Shown here: positions 6,317-14,702 of the stretch, piece by piece
Position numbering within the stretch: position 1 is the first letter of the stretch
Layout of the letters: each line of letters opens with the position of its first letter
NCBI GenBank assembly: GCA_910586865.1
Contig: CAJUIY010000029.1
Span: 1 to 24,884 of the forward strand
Direction of reading: 5' to 3'
DNA length: 24,884 nt
From: an uncultured Bacilli bacterium
GTDB taxonomy: Bacteria; Bacillota_I; Bacilli_A; RF39; UBA660
Made by a program: the position numbers and the translations under genes
The notes under the pieces: model-generated
The model's input: the letters and a program-made list of their open reading frames with translations, nothing else
Databases searched by the model: none
What the model was told of the DNA's origin: nothing

Positions 6317-7681
6317 TTACGATTTCTCCTCTGATATTTTAAGATTTCTAACATAGTTTTTAAATTCTGCCCCACGAATTTCACATTCCTTATACTGATC
6401 CCATGATGCAGAAGCAGGGCTCAATAATACTATACCACCATTTTGGGTGATTTGAACACATTTTTTGAATCCATCTTCTAATTTTTCATAACAGTAGGTT
6501 GGTATATTTCTATTGTTCCCAAACTCTTGCACCCTGTTACGACATTGTCCAATACCAACAATATTTTTGACATGTTCCATATAAGGATCTAAGTCTTCGA
6601 ATTTTTGTCCTCTTTCTAATCCTCCTAAAATAAGGGTAATATCTTTGTCAAAAGAAGATAAGGCAATTTGGGTACATTTTATATTAGTTGCTTCCGTGTC
6701 ATTATAATACATTACACCATCTACCGTATCCACATATTCTAAACGATGTTCTACGCCACTAAACTCACGAATCACTTTGTCAATAATTGCGTTATCCACA
6801 TTTAGTTCTTTAGCAATCATAATAGCACCTAATATATTTTCTAAATTGTGTCTTCCTGGAATTTTAATATGAGAGATTTTCATTACCTTTTCATCATAAT
6901 AATATATCCAACCCTCTTTTGGATAGCATCCATTTATCTCATTGATACTTGAAAAATATCTTGCTTTTGCCTTGATATTAGAAAGAAGATCCATTACTTC
7001 TCTATTCTCAATATTAATAACTGCAATATCTTCTTTCTCTTGATTATAAAACATTTTAGATTTTACTTCTTGATAATGCTCAAACGTTTTCATAAAATCG
7101 ATATGTGCCTCACTAAGATTAGTAAATAAAGAAATATTAGGACGGAAGGTTTTTAAGTTTTCTCCTTGCTGACAAGATACTTCCATGACGATAATATCAT
7201 CCTTTTTCAAATCCTCTAATATACTACATAGAGGATAACCTATATTGCCTGCTAAATGTACTTTTTCCTTAAATGCTTCCTGTAATATTTTATATGTCAA
7301 AGTTGTAGTAGTTGTTTTACCATTTGTTCCTGTAATACCAATTAATGTAATATCTTCTGGAAGCAATTGAAATGCCATCTCCACTTCATTGATTACTTCT
7401 ATTTCCCTATTTTTTGCTTCTAAAATATAAGGATGATCAATAGGTACTCCTGGATTTTTCATTAAATAATCAAAACTATTATCTAATAATCCCTCTGGAT
7501 GAGTACCAAAAATTAATTCGACGCCTAAATCCTTTAATTCTTCTATTTGCTTCTTATCATGAAACTGTTCTTCCTTTCCATCGTTTAATATTACTGTATT
7601 TTCTCGCTTTGCTAAAAACTTTGCTACTTGATAACCACTACGTGCCATTCCTAAAACTAAAATCTTCTTATTCTCAAACAT
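6317..7681 (-). CDS. murD: UDP-N-acetylmuramoylalanine-D-glutamate ligase
   Basis: MurD adds D-glutamate to UDP-MurNAc-L-Ala in cytoplasmic peptidoglycan synthesis, using ATP. The 454-aa protein has the N-terminal nucleotide-sugar domain (ILVLGMARSG, residues 7-16), the ATP loop GTNGKTTTT at 118-126, the central Mur ligase domain, and a C-terminal domain with the LILGG motif and SPASASWDQY near the end, typical of MurD. I chose the ATG at 7679-7681 with AGGTG upstream over a GTG three codons earlier. Its presence shows the organism makes a cell wall, against a true mycoplasma. It is divergent from a FemX/MurM-like gene of the same pathway. Confidence 0.96.
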   Translation of the reverse strand: MFENKKILVLGMARSGYQVAKFLAKRENTVILNDGKEEQFHDKKQIEELKDLGVELIFGTHPEGLLDNSFDYLMKNPGVPIDHPYILEAKNREIEVINEVEMAFQLLPEDITLIGITGTNGKTTTTTLTYKILQEAFKEKVHLAGNIGYPLCSILEDLKKDDIIVMEVSCQQGENLKTFRPNISLFTNLSEAHIDFMKTFEHYQEVKSKMFYNQEKEDIAVINIENREVMDLLSNIKAKARYFSSINEINGCYPKEGWIYYYDEKVMKISHIKIPGRHNLENILGAIMIAKELNVDNAIIDKVIREFSGVEHRLEYVDTVDGVMYYNDTEATNIKCTQIALSSFDKDITLILGGLERGQKFEDLDPYMEHVKNIVGIGQCRNRVQEFGNNRNIPTYCYEKLEDGFKKCVQITQNGGIVLLSPASASWDQYKECEIRGAEFKNYVRNLKISEEKS

Positions 7682-7698
7682 TTTTATCACCTATTATT

Positions 7699-7704
7699 AT
7701 TATA
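7699..7704 (-). promoter_or_regulatory. Possible -10 box for murD
   Basis: TATAAT on the minus strand, 17 bases before the murD ATG. No good -35 is seen, and the implied leader is only about ten bases, so this is tentative. Confidence 0.35.
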
Positions 7705-7732
7705 CTATAAATAATTTCTTTTAGCATCTTTA

Positions 7733-7761
7733 TTGAAACAAATAATGATAAGTGATATAAT
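7733..7761 (+). promoter_or_regulatory. Promoter for the FemAB-family gene
   Basis: TTGAAA at 7733-7738 and TATAAT at 7756-7761 with a 17-bp spacer, followed by AGGAGG at 7776-7781 before the ATG at 7789. It is the only rightward promoter I find in the core part of the window. Confidence 0.8.
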
Positions 7762-7788
7762 AAAATCAAATATATAGGAGGTTTTGTA

Positions 7789-9027
7789 ATGAAAATTAAT
7801 ACAATAGAGAAAGAACAATTTGATGCTTTTGCTAAAAAACATAAATATAGAAATTACTACCAAACATCAACCTATGCTAGTATTATGTCTAATTTTAATT
7901 ATGAAATTTCTTATATAGGTATCTATAATGAAGAAGATAAATTAATAGGTACTTCTCTTCTATTATTACAAAATGCATTTATGAAAAATAAAATCGCTTA
8001 TGCCCCTAGAGGAATTTTATTTGATTTTACTGAGAAGAAAGATACTTTAGAGTTAGTTGAAGCACTAAAAAACGATTTAGGAAGAAAAGGAATTCTTTCA
8101 TTAAGAATAGATCCAGCAATTCCTATTACCATTAGAGATTGTAAAGGAAATATTATTAATGTTAATAATGAAGCAAATGTTATTATGAAGAATCTAAAAG
8201 AAGCAGGATTTTCTTATAAGGGCCAAAATCTATATTTTGAGACAGAAAAACCTAGATGGGAAGCTATAAGCCTACTTCAAAAAGATATCAGAGAAATTTA
8301 TAAAACTTTTGACAAAAGATGTCGGAATAAAATCAACAAAGCAATAAAATGTGGTATTGAAGTTTATCGAGATGATGAAAAAGATATTACTCAGCTTTAT
8401 GATTTTATAAAAAGGAAAGAGAAAAAACCTTTTAAATACTATAAAACTATATGTGATCAATTTGCAGAAAATGCTGATGTATTTTATGTAAAATTAAATA
8501 CAGAACAATTTGTAATCAATAGCAAAAAGTTATATGAAGAAGAGTTTGATAAAAACGAAAAAATTTCAAAAAAGTTCCAAGAACAGGCGCAAAAAAAAGA
8601 AAGTAAAAAGGAACTATTTAATCAAAAAGTGATATCGGATAAATTACTAAATATATATAAAAGTAATTTGATATTCGCAACGAATGTTTTAAAAGAAAAC
8701 CCTAATGGTTTAATAATTGGTGGTGGAATCAATATCATCTATGATAATGCTGCTTTTATGATTACGGAAGGATATGATCCCAAGTATGTAAACTTAAATT
8801 CTAATTATTTATTAAAATGGAGAATGTTATGTTCATATAAAGCAGAAAAACTAAAGTACTTTAATTTAAATGCGATTACTGGAAATTTTGATAAAAAAAA
8901 CAAATATGCTAAACTTAATGAAATGAAATTAGGATTCAATTGTGCTGTTACTGAGTATATTGGAGAGTATGATATTATTTTAAATAACTTCAAATATAAT
9001 ATATATAAAAATTTAAACAAAAAATAA
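7789..9027 (+). CDS. FemAB/MurM-family peptidoglycan bridge aminoacyltransferase
   Basis: FemX/FemA/MurM enzymes use aminoacyl-tRNA to add amino acids to the lysine side chain of the peptidoglycan stem peptide at the membrane. The 412-aa length fits. Two GNAT-like halves are visible, with family motifs YQTSTYASIM (24-33), YAPRGILFDF (71-80), KRCRNKINKA (176-185), and a C-terminal GFNCAVTEYIGEYDI (382-396). A lysine/glutamate-rich helical segment at about 245-297 matches the coiled-coil arm of FemA. The ribosome binding site AGGAGG is ideal. It stands alone on the plus strand, divergent from murD and convergent with tuf. Which amino acid it adds cannot be told. Confidence 0.88.
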   Translation: MKINTIEKEQFDAFAKKHKYRNYYQTSTYASIMSNFNYEISYIGIYNEEDKLIGTSLLLLQNAFMKNKIAYAPRGILFDFTEKKDTLELVEALKNDLGRKGILSLRIDPAIPITIRDCKGNIINVNNEANVIMKNLKEAGFSYKGQNLYFETEKPRWEAISLLQKDIREIYKTFDKRCRNKINKAIKCGIEVYRDDEKDITQLYDFIKRKEKKPFKYYKTICDQFAENADVFYVKLNTEQFVINSKKLYEEEFDKNEKISKKFQEQAQKKESKKELFNQKVISDKLLNIYKSNLIFATNVLKENPNGLIIGGGINIIYDNAAFMITEGYDPKYVNLNSNYLLKWRMLCSYKAEKLKYFNLNAITGNFDKKNKYAKLNEMKLGFNCAVTEYIGEYDIILNNFKYNIYKNLNKK

Positions 9028-9037
9028 AAGAGTTATT

Positions 9038-9060
9038 AAAGAAATTATAATTCTTTTTTT
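9038..9060 (+). terminator. Possible terminator after the FemAB-family gene
   Basis: AAAGAA and TTCTTT form a weak AT-only stem followed by a T run, 11 bases after the stop codon. A stronger hairpin follows at 9088-9120. Confidence 0.4.
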
Positions 9061-9087
9061 CTCTTTTAAAAATAGTTTAAAATATAC

Positions 9088-9120
9088 AAAAAAAGAATCA
9101 ATATACATCGATTCTTTTTA
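9088..9120. terminator. Bidirectional terminator between the FemAB-family gene and tuf
   Basis: AAAAAGAATC and GATTCTTTTT pair perfectly over 10 bp with a 10-nt loop, with T runs on both strands. It lies just after the tuf stop and separates the convergent genes. Confidence 0.85.
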
Positions 9121-9124
9121 ATCA

Positions 9125-10309
9125 TTATTCAACGATTTCAGAAACTGAACCAGCTCCAACAGTACGTCCGCCCTCACGAATAGAGAATTTTGTACCATTT
9201 TCTAGAGCGATAGAATGAATTAATTCAACATCCATATTTACGTTGTCTCCAGGCATAACCATTTCAACACCTTCAGGTAATGTAATAACTCCTGTTACGT
9301 CTGTCGTTCTAAAATAGAATTGAGGACGATAGTTGTTGAAGAATGGTGTATGACGTCCACCCTCTTCTTTGCTTAGTACGTATACTGCAGCTTTGAATTT
9401 ATGATGAGGTGTAACAGATCCTGGTTTTGCAAGAACTTGTCCACGTTCTACATCTTCACGAGCAATACCACGTAATAATACTCCAGAATTATCTCCAGCT
9501 TGTGCAAAGTCTAATTGTTTTCTAAACATTTCTATTCCAGTAACAACGGTCTTTTGAGTATCTTTAATACCAACAATTTCAACTTCATCATTAAGATTTA
9601 ATTGTCCACGTTCTACACGTCCTGTAACAACGGTTCCACGTCCTGTGATAGTAAATACATCTTCAATACTCATTAAGAATGGTTTGTCAGTATCTCTTTC
9701 AGGAGTTGGAATCCATTCGTCAACTGCTTTCATTAATTCGTCAATTTTAGCTCCCCACTCTTCGTCACCTTCAAGTGATTTAAGTGCAGAACCACGGATA
9801 ATAGGTGTATCATCACCTTCAAATCCATATTCATTTAATAAATCACGGATTTCCATTTCTACTAAATCAAGTAGTTCTGGATCGTCAACCATATCACACT
9901 TATTCATGAATACAACCATTTTTGGAACTCCAACTTGACGAGCAAGTAAGATATGTTCACGAGTTTGTGCCATTGGTCCATCTGTTGCAGCAATGACTAA
10001 GATTGCTCCATCCATTTGTGCAGCTCCTGTAATCATGTTCTTAACATAATCAGCATGTCCTGGACAGTCAACATGAGCATAATGTCTAGCTTCTGTACTA
10101 TACTCAACGTGAGCAGTATTAATGGTAATACCACGTTCCCTTTCCTCTGGTGCTTTATCAATGTTTTCGAATGCTACTGCTTTATTACCATTTTTACCAT
10201 CAAGTCTTTTTGTAATAGCAGCTGTCGTAGTTGTTTTACCATGATCTACGTGTCCAATTGTACCAATGTTAACATGTGGTTTTGAACGATCAAATTTTTC
10301 TTTTGCCAT
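9125..10309 (-). CDS. tuf: Elongation factor Tu
   Basis: EF-Tu carries aminoacyl-tRNA to the ribosomal A site as a GTP complex. The 394-aa protein is full length, with P-loop GHVDHGKT (19-26), switch II DCPGHADY, NKCD guanine-specificity motif, and the domain 2 and 3 beta barrels ending in REGGRTVGAGSVSEI. It starts at ATG with AGGAGG upstream. It is the last gene of the str operon and has a promoter of its own in the 82-bp gap after fusA, as expected for the most abundant protein of the cell. Confidence 0.99.
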   Translation of the reverse strand: MAKEKFDRSKPHVNIGTIGHVDHGKTTTTAAITKRLDGKNGNKAVAFENIDKAPEERERGITINTAHVEYSTEARHYAHVDCPGHADYVKNMITGAAQMDGAILVIAATDGPMAQTREHILLARQVGVPKMVVFMNKCDMVDDPELLDLVEMEIRDLLNEYGFEGDDTPIIRGSALKSLEGDEEWGAKIDELMKAVDEWIPTPERDTDKPFLMSIEDVFTITGRGTVVTGRVERGQLNLNDEVEIVGIKDTQKTVVTGIEMFRKQLDFAQAGDNSGVLLRGIAREDVERGQVLAKPGSVTPHHKFKAAVYVLSKEEGGRHTPFFNNYRPQFYFRTTDVTGVITLPEGVEMVMPGDNVNMDVELIHSIALENGTKFSIREGGRTVGAGSVSEIVE

Positions 10310-10343
10310 AATTTTTTTCCTCCTTTTGTTTATTACAATTTAT

Positions 10344-10372
10344 ATTTTATCTAATAATTTTAGTTTTTTCAA
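10344..10372 (-). promoter_or_regulatory. Internal promoter for tuf
   Basis: TTGAAA at 10367-10372 and TAAAAT at 10344-10349 with a 17-bp spacer, in the gap between fusA and tuf. It would allow extra tuf expression beyond the str operon transcript. Confidence 0.65.
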
Positions 10373-10391
10373 CTGTTTTAAGTTTTTTTTA

Positions 10392-12461
10392 TTAATTTCC
10401 ACTCTTTTTAATTATTTCTTCTGCAATATTCTTTGGAACTTCTTCATAATGATCAAAGAACATAACGAAGGTTGCTCTACCTTGTGTATTAGAACGAAGG
10501 TTAGTAGCATATCCAAACATTTCAGAAAGTGGAACCATTGCACTTAACTTAACTGCATTTCCTTGTGACTCTTGTCCAAGTGGTTTTCCACGACGAGCTG
10601 TCAAATCTCCCATTACATTACCAAAATATTCATCTGGTGTTGTAACATCCACTTTCATAATTGGTTCTAGTAATACCGGTTTACATTTATTTTTAGCTTC
10701 TTTCAAAGCTAGGCTTGCAGCAATTTTAAATGCCATTTCATTTGAGTCAACATCATGATAAGATCCATCATATAATGTTGCCTTAACATCTATCATTGGA
10801 TATCCAGCAAGAACACCTGTCTGTAGTGCTTCTTGCACACCCTTATCTACTACTGGAATATATTCACGAGGAACTACTCCACCTACGATTTCATCAACAA
10901 ATTCATATCCTTTATCAGGATTTGGTGCAAATTTAATCCAAACATGTCCGTATTGTCCACGTCCACCTGATTGTTTAATGTATTTTCCTTCACATTCTGC
11001 TTCTTGTTTGATAGTCTCACGATAAGCAACTTGTGGAGCCCCTACATTAGCTTCTACATTAAATTCACGTTTCATACGGTCTACCAATACATCTAAGTGT
11101 AACTCACCCATTCCTGCAATTACTGTTTGACCTGTTTCATGATCGGTATGAACCTTAAATGTTGGATCTTCTTCTGCAAGTTTTTGCAAAGCTAAAGCCA
11201 TTTTATCTTGGTCACCCTTTGATTTTGGTTCTACAGCAAGTTGAATAACAGGTTCTGGAACGACTAAACTTTCTAGGATAACTGGATTCTTTTCATCACA
11301 AAGAGTATCTCCTGTTGATGTATTTTTAAGTCCAACAGCTGCAGCAATATCTCCCGTATAAACATCACTGATTTCTTTACGAGTATTCGCATGCATTTGT
11401 AAGATACGACCAATTCTTTCTTTTGTATTCTTTGTAGAGTTAAGTACATAACTACCACTTGATAAATGTCCTGAATAAACTCTAAAGAATGTTAAACGTC
11501 CAACAAATGGATCTGTCATTACTTTAAATGCTAGTGAGCTAAATGGTTCATTATCACTTGGATGTCTTTCACATTCCTTACCATTTAAATCTGTACCCTT
11601 TATAGAAGGGATATCTAGTGGACTTGGTAGGTAATCAACAACAGCATCAAGAAGTAATTTAATACCCATATTACCTAAAGCAGTTCCACACATCACTGGG
11701 AAGAATTCTGCTTTTAATACTCCAGTACGAATTGCCTTCTTAATCATATCGATAGTTACTTCTCCACCATCTAGATAAATCATCATCATTTCATCATCAA
11801 ATTCAGCAACTGCTTCAATAAGCTCTGCACGTTTTTCTTCTGCAATGCTTAGTAAATCTGCTGGAATATCAATTTCAGTTGCATTTTCATCTTGTTTACC
11901 ATCATATTGGTAAGCCTTCATTGTAACTAAATCGATGACTCCATTAAATTCTGATTCTGCACCAATTGGCCATTCAATTGGTTTTGCATTCACTCCTAAT
12001 CTTTCATCAATTGTTTTTAAACTATATTCAAAGTTAGCACCCATTTTATCCATTTTGTTTGCAAAAATAATTCTTGGAACTTTAAATTCAGATGCCTGTC
12101 TCCATACAGTTTCTGTTTGTGGTTCTACACCTGCTTGTGCATCAATTAAAGCAACAGAACCATCAAGTACACGTAAACTACGACTAACTTCAATTGTAAA
12201 ATCAACATGACCTGGAGTATCAATAATGTTTAAACGATGATCTTTCCAATGAGCAGTTGTTGCAGCAGAAGTAATCGTAATACCACGTTCTTGTTCTTGA
12301 GCCATCCAGTCCATTTGAGATTCACCATCATGTGTTTCTCCAATTTTATGGGTAACTCCTGTATGGAATAATACACGCTCCGTTGTTGTAGTTTTACCTG
12401 CATCAATATGAGCCATAATTCCAATGTTTCTTGTCTTTTCTAAAGACGTATCTCTTGCCAT
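10392..12461 (-). CDS. fusA: Elongation factor G
   Basis: EF-G is the GTPase that drives ribosomal translocation and, with RRF, ribosome recycling. The 689-aa protein is complete: P-loop AHIDAGKT at 17-24, effector motif RGITITSAATT, DTPGHVDF, NKMDKMGAN, followed by domains II to V, ending in the domain V segment SEMFGYATNLRSNTQGRATF. It starts at ATG with a weak AAGGAA that overlaps the rpsG stop region, 15 bp downstream of rpsG, which suggests coupling. Third gene of the str operon. Confidence 0.99.
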   Translation of the reverse strand: MARDTSLEKTRNIGIMAHIDAGKTTTTERVLFHTGVTHKIGETHDGESQMDWMAQEQERGITITSAATTAHWKDHRLNIIDTPGHVDFTIEVSRSLRVLDGSVALIDAQAGVEPQTETVWRQASEFKVPRIIFANKMDKMGANFEYSLKTIDERLGVNAKPIEWPIGAESEFNGVIDLVTMKAYQYDGKQDENATEIDIPADLLSIAEEKRAELIEAVAEFDDEMMMIYLDGGEVTIDMIKKAIRTGVLKAEFFPVMCGTALGNMGIKLLLDAVVDYLPSPLDIPSIKGTDLNGKECERHPSDNEPFSSLAFKVMTDPFVGRLTFFRVYSGHLSSGSYVLNSTKNTKERIGRILQMHANTRKEISDVYTGDIAAAVGLKNTSTGDTLCDEKNPVILESLVVPEPVIQLAVEPKSKGDQDKMALALQKLAEEDPTFKVHTDHETGQTVIAGMGELHLDVLVDRMKREFNVEANVGAPQVAYRETIKQEAECEGKYIKQSGGRGQYGHVWIKFAPNPDKGYEFVDEIVGGVVPREYIPVVDKGVQEALQTGVLAGYPMIDVKATLYDGSYHDVDSNEMAFKIAASLALKEAKNKCKPVLLEPIMKVDVTTPDEYFGNVMGDLTARRGKPLGQESQGNAVKLSAMVPLSEMFGYATNLRSNTQGRATFVMFFDHYEEVPKNIAEEIIKKSGN

Positions 12462-12476
12462 AATATGATTCCTTTC

Positions 12477-12944
12477 CTACCATCTATAATGTGCGAAAGC
12501 TTTATTTGCTTCTGCCATTCTATGGGTATCTTCACGTTTCTTAACAGTTGCACCAGTACCATTTGATGCATCTATTATTTCATTGGCCAAATTTTCAGCC
12601 ATTCCTTTTCCACCACGTTCACGAGAATACTTAACAAGCCATCTTAAAGCTAAGGCTTGACTTCTCGCAGGTGAAACTTCGATTGGTACCTGATAATTAG
12701 ATCCACCAACACGACGTGATTTAACTTCAAGTGCAGGTTTAATATTTTCCATTGCTTGGTTAAATACTTCTAGTGGGTCTTTACCAGTCTTCGATTTTAT
12801 GATTTCAAATGCTTCATATAAAATTGATTGAGCTATTCCCTTTTTTCCATCAAGCATAATTGTATTAATTAATTTTGTTACTACTTTTGACTTGTATATA
12901 GGATCTGGTAGAACATCTCTTTTTACTGCACGTCTTTTACGCAT
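12477..12944 (-). CDS. rpsG: 30S ribosomal protein S7
   Basis: S7 binds the 3' major domain of 16S rRNA and nucleates assembly of the 30S head. The 155-aa product has the family length and motifs: KRDVLPDPIYKS at the start, KPALEVKSRRVGGSNYQVP in the middle, and the C-terminal EANKAFAHYRW. It starts at ATG with GGGAGG. It lies 32 bp after rpsL and 15 bp before fusA. In E. coli S7 represses its own operon; whether that applies here is unknown. Confidence 0.99.
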   Translation of the reverse strand: MRKRRAVKRDVLPDPIYKSKVVTKLINTIMLDGKKGIAQSILYEAFEIIKSKTGKDPLEVFNQAMENIKPALEVKSRRVGGSNYQVPIEVSPARSQALALRWLVKYSRERGGKGMAENLANEIIDASNGTGATVKKREDTHRMAEANKAFAHYRW

Positions 12945-12976
12945 TGAAATTCCTCCCTTCTTTATAATTCAATATT

Positions 12977-13390
12977 TTAGTTTTTAGGTTTTTTTGCACC
13001 ATATTTGCTACGTCCTTGTTTACGATCTTTCACTCCAGCTGTATCAAGAGTTCCACGAACAATATGATAACGAACACCGATTAAGTCCTTAACACGTCCA
13101 CCACGAATTAAGACAACACTATGTTCTTGTAAGTTATGTCCAATTCCAGGAATATAAGTATCTACTTCTTTTCCATTTGATAAACGTACACGGGCATACT
13201 TACGTAAAGCAGAATTTGGCTTCTTTGGAGTCTTTGTACCAACACGTGTACATACTCCACGTTTTTGAGGTGAATTTGTATCCGTTGTTTTCTTTCTAAT
13301 TGTATTTAATCCAATCCCAAGTACAGGTGCCTTACTCTTTTTTACTTTTTTTCCACGTTTATCATGAACTAATTGATTAATTGTAGGCAT
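12977..13390 (-). CDS. rpsL: 30S ribosomal protein S12
   Basis: S12 sits at the decoding centre and affects accuracy and streptomycin response. The 137-aa product is full length, with PTINQLV at the start, TPKKPNSALRK (54-64), and HNLQEHSVVLIRGGRVKDL ending at 103. The next residue is Ile104, where nearly all S12 proteins have Pro in VKDLPGVRYH (codon ATC at 13079-13081). The lysines of PKKPNS are intact. It starts at ATG with AAGGAG, is the first gene of the str operon, and follows a strong promoter with a leader of about 90 nt that contains a hairpin. Confidence 0.99.
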   Translation of the reverse strand: MPTINQLVHDKRGKKVKKSKAPVLGIGLNTIRKKTTDTNSPQKRGVCTRVGTKTPKKPNSALRKYARVRLSNGKEVDTYIPGIGHNLQEHSVVLIRGGRVKDLIGVRYHIVRGTLDTAGVKDRKQGRSKYGAKKPKN

Positions 13391-13445
13391 TAAATCTGTC
13401 TCCTTTCTTTACACATATCCAGGTGTATCATTTTTTCTTCTAAAT

Positions 13446-13472
13446 AAAACTCTGCATAAAATGCAAAGCTTT
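13446..13472 (-). promoter_or_regulatory. Leader hairpin of the str operon
   Basis: In the minus-strand leader RNA, AAAGCTTTGCA pairs with TGCAGAGTTTT over 11 bp with a 5-nt loop. Both imperfect pairs are G-U in this strand and mismatches in the other, so the structure fits the rpsL transcript. It may be an attenuator, a protein-binding site or simply a stabilising stem. Confidence 0.55.
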
Positions 13473-13487
13473 TTTATCAGCATAGTT

Positions 13488-13516
13488 AATATATCACCAT
13501 ATCAATTTGTTGTCAA
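13488..13516 (-). promoter_or_regulatory. Promoter of the str operon
   Basis: TTGACA at 13511-13516 and TATATT at 13488-13493 with a 17-bp spacer on the minus strand, about 100 bp before rpsL. It follows the stop of the 361-aa gene and makes the str operon independent of rpoBC. Confidence 0.85.
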
Positions 13517-13534
13517 TCGTTTCAAAGAAAATAA

Positions 13535-14620
13535 CTATCTTTTCTTACTATATACTTTACTATTACCAGAAACTTTACTAATAGAAGTCCACCCTATATT
13601 TTTATATGCATCTTCTCCTTTTTCTATTCCAGTAACATTTATTTTTATTTTAACATCATTTCCATATACAGATTTAATATTTGTTTTCAATTCATCAATC
13701 GATGTATTTTTATTCTCTTTATTAACAGCAATCGTATCTATCACTTCATTATCACTAGATAATATAGCAACCTTTGTAATCTTATAGTTATCACAAGAAA
13801 CATTATCCTGACTTACTTTAGGACCTACTCCAGTACTACTATAATGGAAAGTAGCATTTTTTAATATAATATTATCTTTTAATCTAATCTCTTTTTTCAG
13901 TACACTTCTAACTGTCTTACTATTTATTATTATTTTATTTTTTTGGTTATTTTCTACCTCTTTTGGTTGTATATTTACTTTCTCATCTTGCTTCTTTTGA
14001 CTCTCTATTGTTGTATTTTTTGAGACATTGGATTCAAGTCTATTCGCGTTTTTACTAGGAAGAAGAAGTCCTAATACAACAGATGCAGCAAGAGCAATCT
14101 TTTTGAAATAATTCTTCTTTGTTTTCTTTTTCTTTTCTTTTCTTTGCTCTATATTCTGTTTTACTAATTTTTCCTCTAAAGCATCAGTAGCTGTAGTTTT
14201 TACTTGTCCTATGTTTTCTATTGGTAAATTTGCTTTTATTCTTTCATAGATAAGAAGCATATCTTCTAGTGTTACATCTCCTTCTTGCATACATTTATCT
14301 ATCATAAACTCAATATAATTGCTTTCTTGTTTTCTTAAATATTTATCAAATTCACGTTCTTCTGCTTGTTTTTTTTGATTTAATTTCGCCAAAGCAAGCT
14401 CATGACTTGATTTTGTTGGTAAATCATATAAAGGTGCTTGGCCATTTCTTATGCGTTTTCTATTTATCATTTGCTTTTCTAGCCTCTCTACTTCAAACTC
14501 ATCTGTCCAAAGTTCAACTAAAATATCGTCCATTGGTTTAAAAATTCTTTTTCCATTCAAATCCGTAAATGGATATAAAACTGCTGCTGTATCAACCTTT
14601 TCTGTTCCTATTCTTTCCAT
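13535..14620 (-). CDS. Unknown membrane-anchored protein between rpoC and rpsL
   Basis: I do not recognise this 361-aa protein. It has an N-terminal cytoplasmic-type part (residues 1-165), largely helical and charged, with a likely coiled coil at about 75-105. A run KEKKKKTKKNYFKK then leads into one short hydrophobic segment (about 174-187, KIALAASVVLGLLLP). After that come a Lys/Asn/Gln-rich linker (190-235) and a C-terminal beta-rich domain (about 236-361). The basic flank predicts N-in, C-out topology. It starts at ATG with GGGGG upstream, and has its own extended -10 promoter right after the rpoC terminator. It occupies the place where Bacillus carries the L7Ae-like ybxF, to which it bears no resemblance. 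Function unknown. Confidence 0.8.
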   Translation of the reverse strand: MERIGTEKVDTAAVLYPFTDLNGKRIFKPMDDILVELWTDEFEVERLEKQMINRKRIRNGQAPLYDLPTKSSHELALAKLNQKKQAEEREFDKYLRKQESNYIEFMIDKCMQEGDVTLEDMLLIYERIKANLPIENIGQVKTTATDALEEKLVKQNIEQRKEKKKKTKKNYFKKIALAASVVLGLLLPSKNANRLESNVSKNTTIESQKKQDEKVNIQPKEVENNQKNKIIINSKTVRSVLKKEIRLKDNIILKNATFHYSSTGVGPKVSQDNVSCDNYKITKVAILSSDNEVIDTIAVNKENKNTSIDELKTNIKSVYGNDVKIKINVTGIEKGEDAYKNIGWTSISKVSGNSKVYSKKR

Positions 14621-14648
14621 GCTTATTCCCCCTTCTTAAACGTATCTA

Positions 14649-14677
14649 ATTATAGCATATTATATTAAAAAAAGCAA
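14649..14677 (-). promoter_or_regulatory. Promoter for the unknown 361-aa gene
   Basis: TTGCTT at 14672-14677, 17-bp spacer, and extended -10 TGCTATAAT (TATAAT at 14649-14654). The -35 directly adjoins the T-tract of the rpoC terminator. Confidence 0.75.
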
Positions 14678-14678
14678 G

Positions 14679-14702
14679 AAAAAAGAATACAAATTGTATT
14701 CC
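14679..14702 (-). terminator. Terminator after rpoC
   Basis: GGAATAC and GTATTC form a stem followed by TTTTTT on the minus strand, immediately after the rpoC stop codon at 14703-14705. Confidence 0.8.

Noticed and set aside
10016..10547. Plus-strand frames opposite tuf and fusA
   Set aside because: They lie antisense to conserved genes, have odd composition (Phe/Ser/Cys-rich) and no ribosome binding sites.
13525..13548. Terminator after the 361-aa gene (AAGAAAA with TTTTCTT)
   Set aside because: The stem is short, purely A/T except for one G-C pair, and overlaps the stop codon. Too weak to call in such AT-rich sequence.
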